Assembly (NCBI GenBank): GCA_008501735.1
Contig: QQUF01000002.1
Location: 57,280-121,279, forward strand
Source of the DNA: Calditrichota bacterium
GTDB taxonomy: Bacteria; CLD3
DNA: 64,000 bases
Direction of reading: 5' to 3'
Shown here: positions 18,437 to 28,047 of the stretch, piece after piece
How the letters are laid out: each line of letters starts with the position of its first letter
Position numbering within the stretch: position 1 is the first letter of the stretch
Translations under genes and position numbers: made by a program
The notes under the pieces: model-generated
Database searches by the model: none
Seen by the model: the letters and a program-made list of their open reading frames with translations, nothing else
What the model was told of the DNA's origin: nothing

Positions 18437-19198
18437 TTAAGAAGAAGCAATAAAATGATTATTCAAAAGATTCTCTTTATTATAGACCATCTCTTTTTCA
18501 GTGGTTACATCGATTGTACCACAACCAGCTTCCTTGAGAATCGCATGTCCAGCTCCTGTATCCCATTCCATTGTAGGTCCTAATCTTGGATAAATATCTG
18601 CTTTCCCTTCCGCCACTAAGCACAATTTCAATGAACTACCGATTGCTATAAAAGAATCAATCTTTAATGTGTTTAAATATTTTTCAAGTTCAGGAGATGG
18701 GTGAGAGCGACTTGCTACAACCTTCAAAGCTCTACCTTTTTCTTTTTTATTACCTTTAATTCTCACAGTTTTTCCACTTTCTCTTTTAAAAGCACCTTGG
18801 TTCTCTTTTGCAAAATAAAGTCTATCTAAAACTGGTGCATAAATTACCCCTGCAATAGGTATTCCATTATGAATTAATGCAATGTTGACTGTAAATTCTC
18901 CATTTTTTTTTATGAACTCTTTTGTCCCATCTAATGGATCAACAAGCCAAAAATATTCCCACTCTTTTCTTACTTCATATGGTATACTTTTCCCTTCTTC
19001 CGAAAGAATTGGGATTTCTGGATAATGTTTTTCAAGTTCATTAACTATTACTTCATTTGCTTTTTTATCAGCTAAAGTTAAAGGCGATTTATCTTCTTTT
19101 GTAAAAATTTCAAAATCTTGCTTATAAACTTCAAGGATTTTATTACCTGCCAAAATTGAAATTTGATTTAACTTTTCAATATCAATTTTATCTAACAC
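18437..19198 (-). CDS. cysQ: 3'(2'),5'-bisphosphate nucleotidase
   Basis: This inositol-monophosphatase-fold enzyme hydrolyses PAP, the by-product of the sulfotransferase, to AMP. The metal-binding motif DPLDGT is at 87-92, with SEEG at 66-69 upstream and EWDTGAGHAIL near 220. The length of 253 is typical. The start is GTG at 19198, overlapping the cysC stop by one base. Its place between sulfotransferase and cysC fits a PAPS supply and PAP clearing unit. Confidence 0.92.
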   Translation of the reverse strand: MLDKIDIEKLNQISILAGNKILEVYKQDFEIFTKEDKSPLTLADKKANEVIVNELEKHYPEIPILSEEGKSIPYEVRKEWEYFWLVDPLDGTKEFIKKNGEFTVNIALIHNGIPIAGVIYAPVLDRLYFAKENQGAFKRESGKTVRIKGNKKEKGRALKVVASRSHPSPELEKYLNTLKIDSFIAIGSSLKLCLVAEGKADIYPRLGPTMEWDTGAGHAILKEAGCGTIDVTTEKEMVYNKENLLNNHFIASS

Positions 19199-19788
19199 TA
19201 AAATATCTCCCTTTTCAAAAGTTCATTAATAATTTTTTCAACACACTTTTCAACTGATAGACTCTCAGTTTTAATTTTTATTTCAGGGTTCTCAGGAATT
19301 TCATAAGGGGAGTCTAATCCTGTGAAATTTTTGATTTCACCATTGAGAGCTTTTTGGTAAAGACCTTTTGGATCTCTACTTTTACAAATCTCTAATGGCG
19401 TATCAACAAATATTTCAATAAAATCATCACCAATGATTTCTCGAGCGAAATCCCTATCTTCTTTAAAAGGAGAAATAAAAGCAGTTGTGATTATCATTCC
19501 GCTCTCTGCAAATAACTTTGCAACTTCTGATATTCTACGAATGTTTTCTTTTCTATCTAAATCAGAAAACCCTAAGTCTTTATTCAAACCGTGCCTAACA
19601 TTATCTCCGTCTAAAGAAAAAGTCTGAATCTCTTTTTTAAATAACTCCTTAGCCACTGCATTTGCAAGGGTAGATTTTCCTGAGCCTGAATAACCAGTAA
19701 ACCACAAAACAGATGCTTTGTGGTTATTTCTAACTTCTCTATCATTTTTGGTAATTTGGTATTCTTGCCAAACTATATTTTTAGCCAT
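19198..19788 (-). CDS. cysC: Adenylylsulfate (APS) kinase
   Basis: This enzyme phosphorylates APS at the 3' position to give PAPS. The P-loop GYSGSGKST is at 32-40, DGDNVRHGL at 60-68, and the APS-binding block KGLYQKALNGEIKNFTG is near 140-157, followed by DSPYEIPENPEI. All key residues are intact, so this is the working APS kinase of the cluster. It contrasts with the eroded kinase domain fused to CysN. It lies 13 bp from cysN. Confidence 0.94.
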   Translation of the reverse strand: MAKNIVWQEYQITKNDREVRNNHKASVLWFTGYSGSGKSTLANAVAKELFKKEIQTFSLDGDNVRHGLNKDLGFSDLDRKENIRRISEVAKLFAESGMIITTAFISPFKEDRDFAREIIGDDFIEIFVDTPLEICKSRDPKGLYQKALNGEIKNFTGLDSPYEIPENPEIKIKTESLSVEKCVEKIINELLKREIF

Positions 19789-19801
19789 TTATTTACTATT
19801 T

Positions 19802-21601
19802 TTAAAGTGAAAAAATCATACGATTTTCTCGCAACCAAGAAATAATTTTCGTAATTGCAGAGTTGTTTTCAAAATCTTCAGTTAGATTAATTATCATTTT
19901 ATCATCTTCTCCAAAACTTTCGCCAATCTTAACTGTTAAAAGTTCAAATGGAGAAATAATTGTCTTAACTGAACTTAGCTCATAGTGGTCGAGATCTCTT
20001 GCTGTTGCTACAACAATCAAACCTGAATCTAACATCAAATAGGAAATCTCACTTAAACGTCTTAAGTGTTCTTCACGATTGTCTCCGATGCTTACAATAT
20101 CAGTATCAACACCATATTTTACATTCCCCATTCCAAGGAAATAAACAAATCTTCCTGCTTCAAAAAGTCTTTTTTCTAATTCTTTTGCGAGTTGCTTTTG
20201 TCCAGAACCTTCATTACCAGTAATGAAAATCATTGTCGCCTTTTGTCCGTAATTCTCTGAACGTTGTAAAGGTTGAATTTCCCCTCTCTCAAACTTAATC
20301 TCTCTTTTTAAGGTCTCTGCCCGATAATCCGAACTTTCATCTTTAAGGCATTCTCTTAAAATTCCACCTCCTGAGATTTCGTAATTATCAACAATGACAA
20401 AACGACTTGTTTGCTCTATATCACGGCTTAAATCAAATACAATTGCTTTTGACGTTTCTAAAATACAATCAACTACATCGTGTCTCTCAATTTTGTCCTT
20501 AGCCGTCACTTCAAGGTTTTGGTCAGTATCTATGGAGGCATTAATTTTTTTCAAAATAACGGGAATTTTTGCCGTTCCAATTTTTATAAAATATTGCTTC
20601 CCTTGGTGCATTGGTTGTCTACCCATCCAAAAAATATTTGCTCTTATTAAAGTTGAGACATTGGGCATAACATCAGTGGTCTTACAAATTAACTCACCTC
20701 TTTGAACATATATTTGCTCAGAGACAGTAAATCCAACAGATTTTCCAGGGTAAACAACTCCTGACTGCTCTTCATTAAACCCTTCTATTGTTTTAACAGT
20801 GGTTTTTTTATTTGATGGTAAAAATATAATTTCATCACCAACGCTTAAAACTCCTGTTTCTATTCTTCCAGAGCAGATTCTTCTATCATCACCCTCATTT
20901 GTAAATTTGTAAACATCTTGTAAGAACATTCTGAATGGTTTATCTTCAAGTTCTTCTTCTTTTCTAAACGAGTCAAGTCCATCTAATATATGCATTCCGT
21001 CATACCAAGGCATTTTTTCTGAATTGGAAGCAATGTTATCTCCATTCATTGCAGAAACAGGTGTAAAAGCCTTTGCTTCAATGTCTAAAGAAGCAAGAAA
21101 TTTTGAGTATTCAGTTACAATTTTATCAAAAACATTTTCATTGTAATTCACTAAATCCATTTTATTTACACAAACAATAACCTGTTTGATACCTAACATT
21201 GAAAGCAAGTAACCGTGTCTTTTAGAATTCTCCTGAATTCCCTCGAAAGCATCAATAACTAGAATAGCGGCTTCAGCTCTAGCAGCACCTGTTACCATAT
21301 TTTTTAAAAACTCAATATGTCCAGGAGCATCAAGAATTATATAATTTCTTTTAGAAGATTTAAAAAAACATCGTGCCATATCAATTGTAATTCCTTGAGC
21401 CTGCTCATCTTTCAAGGCGTCAAGTAAAAAAGCATATTCAAAAGGCTTAGAGTTTCTTTCACAATTAGCTCTAACTTGTTCCAGTTTGCCATCAGGTAAA
21501 CTTCCTGTATCTGCTAACATTCTACCAATAACAGTACTTTTCCCATGGTCAACATGACCAACTATTACAATATTCATTTTTTCATTCGACATATTATTCA
21601 T
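19802..21601 (-). CDS. cysN: Sulfate adenylyltransferase GTPase subunit with eroded APS-kinase tail
   Basis: The GTPase half has GHVDHGKS at 15-22, DAPGH at 91-95 and NKMD at 146-149, and with CysD it drives ATP sulfurylase. The protein has 599 residues against about 475 for CysN alone. Residues about 453-599 align with APS kinase ([19 protein letters not shown]), as in CysNC fusions. However, the P-loop reads GNEGSGQKQ (462-470) and the substrate motif reads MGNVKYGVD instead of DGDNVRHGL. The PKGLYKKA block is missing. The tail is therefore probably inactive or regulatory. Starts at 21601, 21592 and 21577 are possible. Confidence 0.92.
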   Translation of the reverse strand: MNNMSNEKMNIVIVGHVDHGKSTVIGRMLADTGSLPDGKLEQVRANCERNSKPFEYAFLLDALKDEQAQGITIDMARCFFKSSKRNYIILDAPGHIEFLKNMVTGAARAEAAILVIDAFEGIQENSKRHGYLLSMLGIKQVIVCVNKMDLVNYNENVFDKIVTEYSKFLASLDIEAKAFTPVSAMNGDNIASNSEKMPWYDGMHILDGLDSFRKEEELEDKPFRMFLQDVYKFTNEGDDRRICSGRIETGVLSVGDEIIFLPSNKKTTVKTIEGFNEEQSGVVYPGKSVGFTVSEQIYVQRGELICKTTDVMPNVSTLIRANIFWMGRQPMHQGKQYFIKIGTAKIPVILKKINASIDTDQNLEVTAKDKIERHDVVDCILETSKAIVFDLSRDIEQTSRFVIVDNYEISGGGILRECLKDESSDYRAETLKREIKFERGEIQPLQRSENYGQKATMIFITGNEGSGQKQLAKELEKRLFEAGRFVYFLGMGNVKYGVDTDIVSIGDNREEHLRRLSEISYLMLDSGLIVVATARDLDHYELSSVKTIISPFELLTVKIGESFGEDDKMIINLTEDFENNSAITKIISWLRENRMIFSL

Positions 21602-21602
21602 T

Positions 21603-22496
21603 TTACATATATCCTTCTCTTCTAAGTGATTCTAAACCGCCACCGTCTTCTTTGTCTTGCTCTCTTCCCGACCTCTCAGCAATATTTGAAAACTTACCGC
21701 TTTTTAACTCTTCTATTATTTCTTTGACATTCACAGCATTTGAGTCTACTGGCGAAGTGCAAGGATGACATCCTAAAGAACGGTATCTTTTTCCTTCCCC
21801 TCTATCAAAGTATAAAGAAACTATAGGAATATTCTCCCTCTCAATATATTCCCAAATATTAAGTTCAGTCCAATCTAACAAAGGATGAATTCTAAGATGT
21901 GTTCCAGGAGCAAAATCAGTTTTATACTGATTCCAAAGCTCTGGTGGTTGGTCTCCAACATCCCAATCGTTATTTTTGTCACGTGGAGAAAAATATCTTT
22001 CTTTGGAGCGACTTCCTTCTTCGTCTGCTCTTACCCCAACAATAACCCCAGTATAAGGTTCCTTATTAGAATCCACTTTATAGTTTCCTGAAGAATGGTC
22101 TAATCGATAACGATCAGTTGTGCCAGAAAGTGTATCTCTAAGAGCCGATGATTTAAGATTTTTACAACAAGCAATTCTATCAATATTCCCATCTGGGTAT
22201 GTTTGCTTACTTAAAAGAGCTTCCTTATTCTGCCCATAAACCATATTCAATTTGAATTCTTTCGCCAGTTTATCCCTGTATTCAATCATTTCAGGAATTT
22301 TATAACTAGTATCAATGTGTACTAACGGGAAGGGAACGTGACCAAAAAATGCTTTTCTTGTTAGCCAAAGTAAAACAGTACTATCCTTACCAATTGACCA
22401 AAGCATTGCCAAATTTTTAAATTGACTATAAGCTTCACGAATAATGTAAACGCTTTGATTTTCTAATTCTGTTAAGTGGTCATAGTTTGATTTCAT
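21603..22496 (-). CDS. cysD: Sulfate adenylyltransferase small subunit
   Basis: This PP-loop ATP sulfurylase subunit of 297 residues forms APS from ATP and sulfate. [15 protein letters not shown] near 32-46 holds the PP-loop [23 protein letters not shown] and [14 protein letters not shown] are family blocks, and the C-terminal [14 protein letters not shown] is complete. It lies 1 bp upstream of cysN, the usual subunit pair. Confidence 0.94.
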   Translation of the reverse strand: MKSNYDHLTELENQSVYIIREAYSQFKNLAMLWSIGKDSTVLLWLTRKAFFGHVPFPLVHIDTSYKIPEMIEYRDKLAKEFKLNMVYGQNKEALLSKQTYPDGNIDRIACCKNLKSSALRDTLSGTTDRYRLDHSSGNYKVDSNKEPYTGVIVGVRADEEGSRSKERYFSPRDKNNDWDVGDQPPELWNQYKTDFAPGTHLRIHPLLDWTELNIWEYIERENIPIVSLYFDRGEGKRYRSLGCHPCTSPVDSNAVNVKEIIEELKSGKFSNIAERSGREQDKEDGGGLESLRREGYM

Positions 22497-22508
22497 TTTT
22501 AACCTTTT

Positions 22509-23237
22509 CTATAAAAATTTCTTATTCTTTAAATAAGAAATTATTTCGTTTGAACAGTTTTCTATACTTTTTTCTTCAATATTAAATGTTAACTCAGGAT
22601 TCGTAGGAGGTTCATAATCAATTGAAACACCTACAAAATCTTTTATTTCACCAGATAGAGCTTTTGCATAAAAACCTTTTCTATCATTTTTGAGGCAATA
22701 ATCTAATGGAGTATTGATATAGATTTCAATATAATTCGTAAATATTTTTCTCATATTTTGCCTTGAATCTTCAAAAGGAGCTTCAAGACATACAATTACA
22801 TTTGTTTGATTCTTTTCTAAAATTTGGACAAAATGTGTAACTTTTTGAATATGATCTTTTCTTTCTTGCGGTGAGAAACCTGTTTGAGGAAATACTTCCC
22901 TAATTCTTTCACCATTAAAATATTCAACCTTCATCTTTTTCTTTTTCTCTATTTTCTCATATACTTTTTCAGCAATCCTTGATTTCCCTGAACCTGATAG
23001 CCCTGTAAAGACAATAACAAAATTTGGTTGATTTCCAATTCCAAATTTGACTCTAGCCCAAAGCCGTTCATGCAAATAGTAAATGTACATTTTGAGAAAA
23101 ACCTCAATTAACCCAATCTCAATAGCAGTATCTAACTTTCCTGTAAAGTAATAAACTAATGATGTTGTTGTTAGAGTAGCTGTTATCCGCCAAGTCAAAG
23201 ACTTTAAAACAGTCCTTTTCTTTTGTTCTACTTGCAA
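22509..23237 (-). CDS. DUF2061 membrane domain fused to an APS-kinase-like domain
   Basis: Residues 1-66 form a DUF2061 domain: KSLTWRITATLTTTSLVYYF, then IELIEVFLKM-like helix and YYLHERLW. Residues 72-242 are an APS-kinase-like domain with an intact P-loop GLSGSGKS at 79-86 and FVGVSIDYEPPTNPEL near 201-216. In place of DGDNVRxGL it has NGERIREVF at 108-116, so the nucleotide or sulfate binding may differ. The start is TTG at 23237, supported by AAAGG six bases upstream and no usable ATG. A membrane-tethered APS kinase or another small-molecule kinase is inferred. Confidence 0.85.
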   Translation of the reverse strand: MQVEQKKRTVLKSLTWRITATLTTTSLVYYFTGKLDTAIEIGLIEVFLKMYIYYLHERLWARVKFGIGNQPNFVIVFTGLSGSGKSRIAEKVYEKIEKKKKMKVEYFNGERIREVFPQTGFSPQERKDHIQKVTHFVQILEKNQTNVIVCLEAPFEDSRQNMRKIFTNYIEIYINTPLDYCLKNDRKGFYAKALSGEIKDFVGVSIDYEPPTNPELTFNIEEKSIENCSNEIISYLKNKKFL

Positions 23238-23240
23238 TTT

Positions 23241-24533
23241 TTACCTTTCTTGAAATACTTTTGTTTTAAAGCTATCAAATGCCATAATAATTCCATACAC
23301 CCCAAAAAGAATAATAAAAGAATCAATTGGAATTCTGTACCGTTCTTTTCCCCACATTAAAATATGAAGCAAAGTTTGTAAAATAATTGGAAAAACAAGA
23401 AATAGAAGCCACCTATTTTTATCAAGATAAAGTTTTAAAATGCCGAAAAACATAAATGGTAATAACAGTCCATAACTAAACAATGAAAGTAAATTATGCT
23501 GTATAGACCAAGCTTTTTCAAATCTACAATCATTAAATGGTCTATAAGATGAACTTAATCTAACAGGCCTCCATAATTCTACAAAATTATAAATCCTTTT
23601 TAGGAAATGGCTTTTAGTTGCCCCTTTTCCTTCCAAAATAGCTTTAATTTCTTCTTCTTCTCTGTTATTTGGGTTCTCACCTCGTTTGATCAATAATCTT
23701 TCTTCTTGTGTTGGATATTTTTTATTTATCAAAGTTCCATTGATTTTATCATTACTGAGCTTAAGTCTATTAACTTCTTTTTCTGTACCAGTGAAATCTA
23801 TTGTTCTTGTGTTTATAATGACAATTCCACCATAAGTATAGAAATTTCTAATCGTCCAAGGTATTAAAGTAAAAATAAAAAGAGCAATTGTTAAAAAGCT
23901 ATTTTTTATAAAATCTCGTTTCTCTAAATAGAAATAATAGAGCCCCAATAGAAATGGAGCAAAAAATAAATATCTTGGATCTGTATGAATTAGTAAAGAG
24001 TATGAAACTGTAAATATCCAAAAATATTTTGCCTTAAATATACTTTTTACTTTTTTCATTTCTCCAAATAGAAGTAGAAGAAAATAGAAAGTAATAAGCA
24101 ATAAAAAAAAGACTAATGTCTCACGAAGAAGCTGTACTGAATAAATAAGATAGAATGGATAAACTCCTGCAAAAATAAAACTAAATAATGCTATTTTTTT
24201 ACTAAAAACCTTATTTGATATTTCATATACTAAAATCGATATTCCTAATCCTAGAAATGATTGAAAGATATAAACGCTAAAAATTGAATCTTTGCCGAAA
24301 AAGAAATAAATTATCATTAAAAAAAATGGGTAACCTGGAGGTCTATAATGTCCCCAAAAGTCCCAGTAAGTAATAGGATTCTCTAGTAAATTGATTGCAA
24401 AGTTATGATAAGTTAGAGCGTCTCCTACGATACTATCTATTTCGAAATTACCCTTCTTAACGACAAAACATATTTTAAAAATAAGAATAGCAAATAAACC
24501 CAAAAGGAGTTTTTTATCTTTTAAGAATATCAA
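23241..24533 (-). CDS. GT39/GT83-like polyprenyl-phosphate-sugar membrane glycosyltransferase
   Basis: This 430-residue polytopic protein has about 10-11 hydrophobic segments. An acidic first loop with DSIVGDALTYHNFA is followed by RPPGYPFF, the pattern of ArnT/PMT-like GT-C enzymes in which the loop Asp acts in catalysis. Such enzymes use undecaprenyl- or dolichyl-phosphate sugars at the periplasmic face. The start is TTG at 24533; an ATG at 24537 is out of frame. Two DPM1-like GT2 genes in the cluster could make its donor. Confidence 0.75.
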   Translation of the reverse strand: MIFLKDKKLLLGLFAILIFKICFVVKKGNFEIDSIVGDALTYHNFAINLLENPITYWDFWGHYRPPGYPFFLMIIYFFFGKDSIFSVYIFQSFLGLGISILVYEISNKVFSKKIALFSFIFAGVYPFYLIYSVQLLRETLVFFLLLITFYFLLLLFGEMKKVKSIFKAKYFWIFTVSYSLLIHTDPRYLFFAPFLLGLYYFYLEKRDFIKNSFLTIALFIFTLIPWTIRNFYTYGGIVIINTRTIDFTGTEKEVNRLKLSNDKINGTLINKKYPTQEERLLIKRGENPNNREEEEIKAILEGKGATKSHFLKRIYNFVELWRPVRLSSSYRPFNDCRFEKAWSIQHNLLSLFSYGLLLPFMFFGILKLYLDKNRWLLFLVFPIILQTLLHILMWGKERYRIPIDSFIILFGVYGIIMAFDSFKTKVFQER

Positions 24534-24536
24534 GCA

Positions 24537-25160
24537 TTAATCCCTATACTTTATCAATTTTGCGGGAACACCGCCAACTATTGCATATTCGTCAACATCT
24601 TTTGTGACAATACTTCCGGCAGCGACAACTGCTCCCTTGCCAATTGTAACTCCAGGAAGAACAACTGAATTCATTCCAATCCATACATCATCACCAATAG
24701 AAACAGGCTTTTTAATAAGTCCTTGTTGTTTAATCGGAATATCTTTTCTAACAAAATTGTGATTCATTGTAATTATTGAAACATTTGGACCAAATCTAAC
24801 CCATTTTCCAATTTTGACAGAAACACCACCTTCTATTAAGCAATTGTCATTTATTCCTGAATAATCTCCGATCTCAACATTTTCTGGATAATCAATTCTG
24901 ACCCCTGAACGAATAATAACCTTTTTCCCCATCTTACCTAATCGAATTTTGTAAAGAATAATTCTTCCGAACATTCCCCACCCACCAGGCATCCAACGCA
25001 AAATAAAAATAATTGGCTCTAAGATTAATTGCTCCCAAATAAATCTTAGCAAATTAATTTGAGTTCCCATCTTTTTTATATAGCTTTGTGCAAATAACAA
25101 TCCTAGTAAAATTATTACAATGAGAATTATTAAAAATAAATTTTCTTGCACTAAATCCAT
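24537..25160 (-). CDS. Acyltransferase, maltose/galactoside O-acetyltransferase-like
   Basis: This 207-residue protein has one N-terminal membrane helix (about 7-25) and a left-handed beta-helix. Turns such as [19 protein letters not shown] and the C-terminal [28 protein letters not shown] and GGVPAKLI are signatures of the NodL/LacA/CysE-type acetyltransferases. MNHNFV carries the catalytic His. It is likely an O-acetyltransferase tied to the inner membrane. It overlaps the next upstream gene by one base. Confidence 0.85.
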   Translation of the reverse strand: MDLVQENLFLIILIVIILLGLLFAQSYIKKMGTQINLLRFIWEQLILEPIIFILRWMPGGWGMFGRIILYKIRLGKMGKKVIIRSGVRIDYPENVEIGDYSGINDNCLIEGGVSVKIGKWVRFGPNVSIITMNHNFVRKDIPIKQQGLIKKPVSIGDDVWIGMNSVVLPGVTIGKGAVVAAGSIVTKDVDEYAIVGGVPAKLIKYRD

Positions 25161-26095
25161 TAAGCTATCTCGTGCTTGTAAGTGCTTTTGAAAACCAAAT
25201 AACTAATTAAGCCAATTACCGCAAAGGTTAAGTAATTACCGAATAGATTTAAAATTGAAAAAACCCCGCCGGTTTCAACATCAATCTGAAAAACTTGAAA
25301 GAATAAAAATGTAATTGTTGCTTCACGAGAGCCAATTCCACCTGGGAAACCAGAAATCAATCCAACAATTATTGCCGAAGCAAAAAGTGGAGCAAATTCA
25401 ATAAAAGTCAAATTAGCAAAACCTCCACCAGCAACAAATGCAAAATAGTAGGCTGCATAGATATTAAGAAGCCAAACAAATACTCCTAAAATCATTGTTA
25501 AAAAGTGCTTTGGTTTCAGAAAATTTTTCAAATTTTTTTGAAACCAATTCTTTTCCAATTTATTTGGTGAAAGTTTCTGGAAAAGGAAATTGAAAATCTT
25601 ATCAAAATAGATTAAACAGATAATCCCAACAATAACAATCGGGATAACGAAATAAATAGAACTAATAAAAATAGCATAAAAATATAGTCCGATTGCACCT
25701 AATAAAAATAGAATCAACATATCCATAAGTTTTTCTAATAAGAAACAAAAACCAACCTTTTCTTTCTGGTCCTTAATAAGAACTAACTTCATTCCTTCAC
25801 CAAGTTTTGAAGGAGTTAAAAGACCGAGAATTGGAACTATGAAATGAATTATTAAGTTTTTAGTAAAATTAACTTGAACATTATACTCGGAAACAAGCAT
25901 TTGAAACCTTAGGGCTTTTACAACCTGAACTAAGATTAGGAAAAGACATCCAATCCAAAATTCTATACTATAAAATGCTTTATATATGAAAGAGTAATCT
26001 TCAATTTTTGCCCATTTTAAAAAGATTATTAAAAATAATAACGCAATTGCTAATCTTATAAAATGTTTTTTATTCTTTATAAAGAAATTAATCAA
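25160..26095 (-). CDS. Flippase-like membrane protein (UPF0104/LPG synthase TM domain)
   Basis: This 311-residue membrane protein has about 8 hydrophobic helices, with [12 protein letters not shown] near 97-108 and [12 protein letters not shown] near 255-266. These two glycine-rich blocks mark the lysylphosphatidylglycerol synthase TM region / UPF0104 family. The related domain of MprF flips lipids. No soluble aminoacyltransferase domain is fused. The start is TTG at 26095. A role in lipid-linked sugar handling is inferred from its place next to glycan genes. Confidence 0.8.
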   Translation of the reverse strand: MINFFIKNKKHFIRLAIALLFLIIFLKWAKIEDYSFIYKAFYSIEFWIGCLFLILVQVVKALRFQMLVSEYNVQVNFTKNLIIHFIVPILGLLTPSKLGEGMKLVLIKDQKEKVGFCFLLEKLMDMLILFLLGAIGLYFYAIFISSIYFVIPIVIVGIICLIYFDKIFNFLFQKLSPNKLEKNWFQKNLKNFLKPKHFLTMILGVFVWLLNIYAAYYFAFVAGGGFANLTFIEFAPLFASAIIVGLISGFPGGIGSREATITFLFFQVFQIDVETGGVFSILNLFGNYLTFAVIGLISYLVFKSTYKHEIA

Positions 26096-26097
26096 AA

Positions 26098-26703
26098 TCA
26101 GTTCTGTAATGTTTTTGTAAAGTAGACATAAGGTTTTTCTCCAACAACATTCTTTCCCACTTCCACGAAATTTCTTTTGCTATAAAAATGCAAAGCTAAA
26201 TTATCCACCTTATCAAGTGTTTTAAGGCAATAGACTTTTTCATTACGTTTCTTAAGATAAGATTCAACTTGTTCAAGCAAACGTGAACCTATTCTTCTAT
26301 TTCTATAGTTTGAATTCGTAAATATTTGAATGACTTCAGGAAGCCCTAAAACAGATTTTGGAGCTTCATTATCCTTATCTAAAAATTGAAAAATTTTTTT
26401 TCTGTTATCACTTGAAATAATAATCTGCTTCAATACCGAACTTAAAATTACTATAGGGTATTTTAGTGCCATTCTTTTAGTAATAGAGTTTGGCTCATGA
26501 CTAATCATACAAGTTCCAATAACTGTATCACCTTCTTTTACTAAGAAAAGGCAATCTAGATTAGACTCTGATATAAACTTGTAGTAATTAAAAACAACAG
26601 ATTCTCCAAGAATAGTCAACATTGAATCTTCCAAAGAGTCAATATGCATTTTAGTGATTTCAGTTAAATCTTTTTTGGATAAACTATTTTCTTCAAAAAG
26701 CAT
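26098..26703 (-). CDS. GNAT family N-acetyltransferase
   Basis: This 201-residue protein has the acetyl-CoA loop SNYRNRRIGSRLLEQVE near 127-143 (R/Q-x-x-G-x-G/A form) and LALHFYSKRNFVEVG near 170-184, which are GNAT motifs A and B. It probably acetylates an amino sugar made by one of the DegT enzymes; the DegT gene lies 9 bp upstream at 26713. The substrate is inferred from the neighbour only. Confidence 0.8.
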   Translation of the reverse strand: MLFEENSLSKKDLTEITKMHIDSLEDSMLTILGESVVFNYYKFISESNLDCLFLVKEGDTVIGTCMISHEPNSITKRMALKYPIVILSSVLKQIIISSDNRKKIFQFLDKDNEAPKSVLGLPEVIQIFTNSNYRNRRIGSRLLEQVESYLKKRNEKVYCLKTLDKVDNLALHFYSKRNFVEVGKNVVGEKPYVYFTKTLQN

Positions 26704-26712
26704 AGGGATAAA

Positions 26713-27957
26713 CTATTTCTTAAAAAATTCTCTGATAACAGCAATATTTTTTTTAATCATATCTTCACCGTATCTCGGATAAGATGGTAGCAAGATTACA
26801 GCCTCTGCTGTAGCTCTTGCATTTGGACAATCCCTGTAGAATTCTTTAAAGCTTGGTAAATCTGCAGTATTTTTGATATGCTGAACTCCAATATCACAAT
26901 TATTTGCAGTCATAAACCTAACAAGTTCCATTCTGTCGTCATACTGAAGCGGATAATACGTATAAATATGAGAACCGTCTGTTCTTAATGGTGGTAAAAT
27001 CAATTGTTTAATGTCTTTCAGCCCATCGTGATAAATTTGGGCATTTTTAATTCTTGCCTCATTATTTGGGTCAACTGTATCAAATTTATCTAAAGCGACT
27101 CGAGCTTGCATTGGAGTCATCTGACGTAAATAATTTTCCCGCATTTTTGAATGTTGTGATAAATCTAATTCAGTGTTTACAAACTTATTTATTGCATTAA
27201 TATTTTTCAAATGCCCAAACTTGAAAATCCAAAAAACCATTGATTGAAAGAATGGAGTTGCTGTTGCAATATCAGAAGCTAAACCTTTAGCAAATTTTTT
27301 AAAGAACCAACTTGTTTCACTATAAGGCAAACCTTTTGCTTCATTTCTAACTTTTTCGTAAATATCTTCACGGTTTGTAACTACCATTCCACCATAAAAT
27401 GCAATGAGGTTTTTATACATTCCAAAACTGAATATTCCAGCATCGCCAATTGTTCCTGTTCTTTTTCCTTTATATTTTGCTCCAAACGCTTGGCACGAAT
27501 CTTCAACAACTGGAACATTATGTTTTTTGCAAATCTCCATAATTTCGTCCATTGGACAAGCTAATCCGTGAAGGTGTGTTACCATCACAGCACCAGTGTT
27601 TTCCGTAATCAATTTTTCAATTTCTTTAGGATCTATATTACAAGTTTCTCGCTCAGTATCTGCAAAAACTGGTTTTGCTTCTGCATTTATTACCATATTG
27701 ATAACATCAGCAATTGTATATGGTGACAAAATAACTTCCTGACCAGGTTTTATTAGAGCTTTCAAAGCAAAATAAATTCCTACTCTGGCTTGTGGAGCAC
27801 AAACAGATTTTTCTACACCAAAACGTTTTTGGACTTCCTTCTCTAAAATATTACAGTCATCACCTTTGTTTTTTGTGCCAAAAGTAATGTCTTTAAATAC
27901 AGTTAAATAACTTTTTGTATTTGTGTAAATTCGAAATCGTGGACGCGGTAAAACCAT
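26713..27957 (-). CDS. DegT-family sugar aminotransferase (divergent)
   Basis: This 414-residue PLP aminotransferase has Asp153 in VEDSCQAFG and the Schiff-base Lys182 in FSFGMYKNL. It is longer than the other DegT members of the cluster and lacks the VPFLDLK start. It has an extra segment at about 205-250 with hydrophobic FFQSMVFWIFKFG. It is therefore not a recent copy of the 411/1531 pair. It probably acts on a different keto sugar. A 90 bp gap separates it from the oxidoreductase upstream. Confidence 0.87.
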   Translation of the reverse strand: MVLPRPRFRIYTNTKSYLTVFKDITFGTKNKGDDCNILEKEVQKRFGVEKSVCAPQARVGIYFALKALIKPGQEVILSPYTIADVINMVINAEAKPVFADTERETCNIDPKEIEKLITENTGAVMVTHLHGLACPMDEIMEICKKHNVPVVEDSCQAFGAKYKGKRTGTIGDAGIFSFGMYKNLIAFYGGMVVTNREDIYEKVRNEAKGLPYSETSWFFKKFAKGLASDIATATPFFQSMVFWIFKFGHLKNINAINKFVNTELDLSQHSKMRENYLRQMTPMQARVALDKFDTVDPNNEARIKNAQIYHDGLKDIKQLILPPLRTDGSHIYTYYPLQYDDRMELVRFMTANNCDIGVQHIKNTADLPSFKEFYRDCPNARATAEAVILLPSYPRYGEDMIKKNIAVIREFFKK

Positions 27958-28047
27958 TTTGTATATCTTTCAAAAATAAGTTTTAAACTAAAATATTACT
28001 TCGAGAACCAAATTTATTAAAAATAAAATTTGACAAGCAAACTATTT

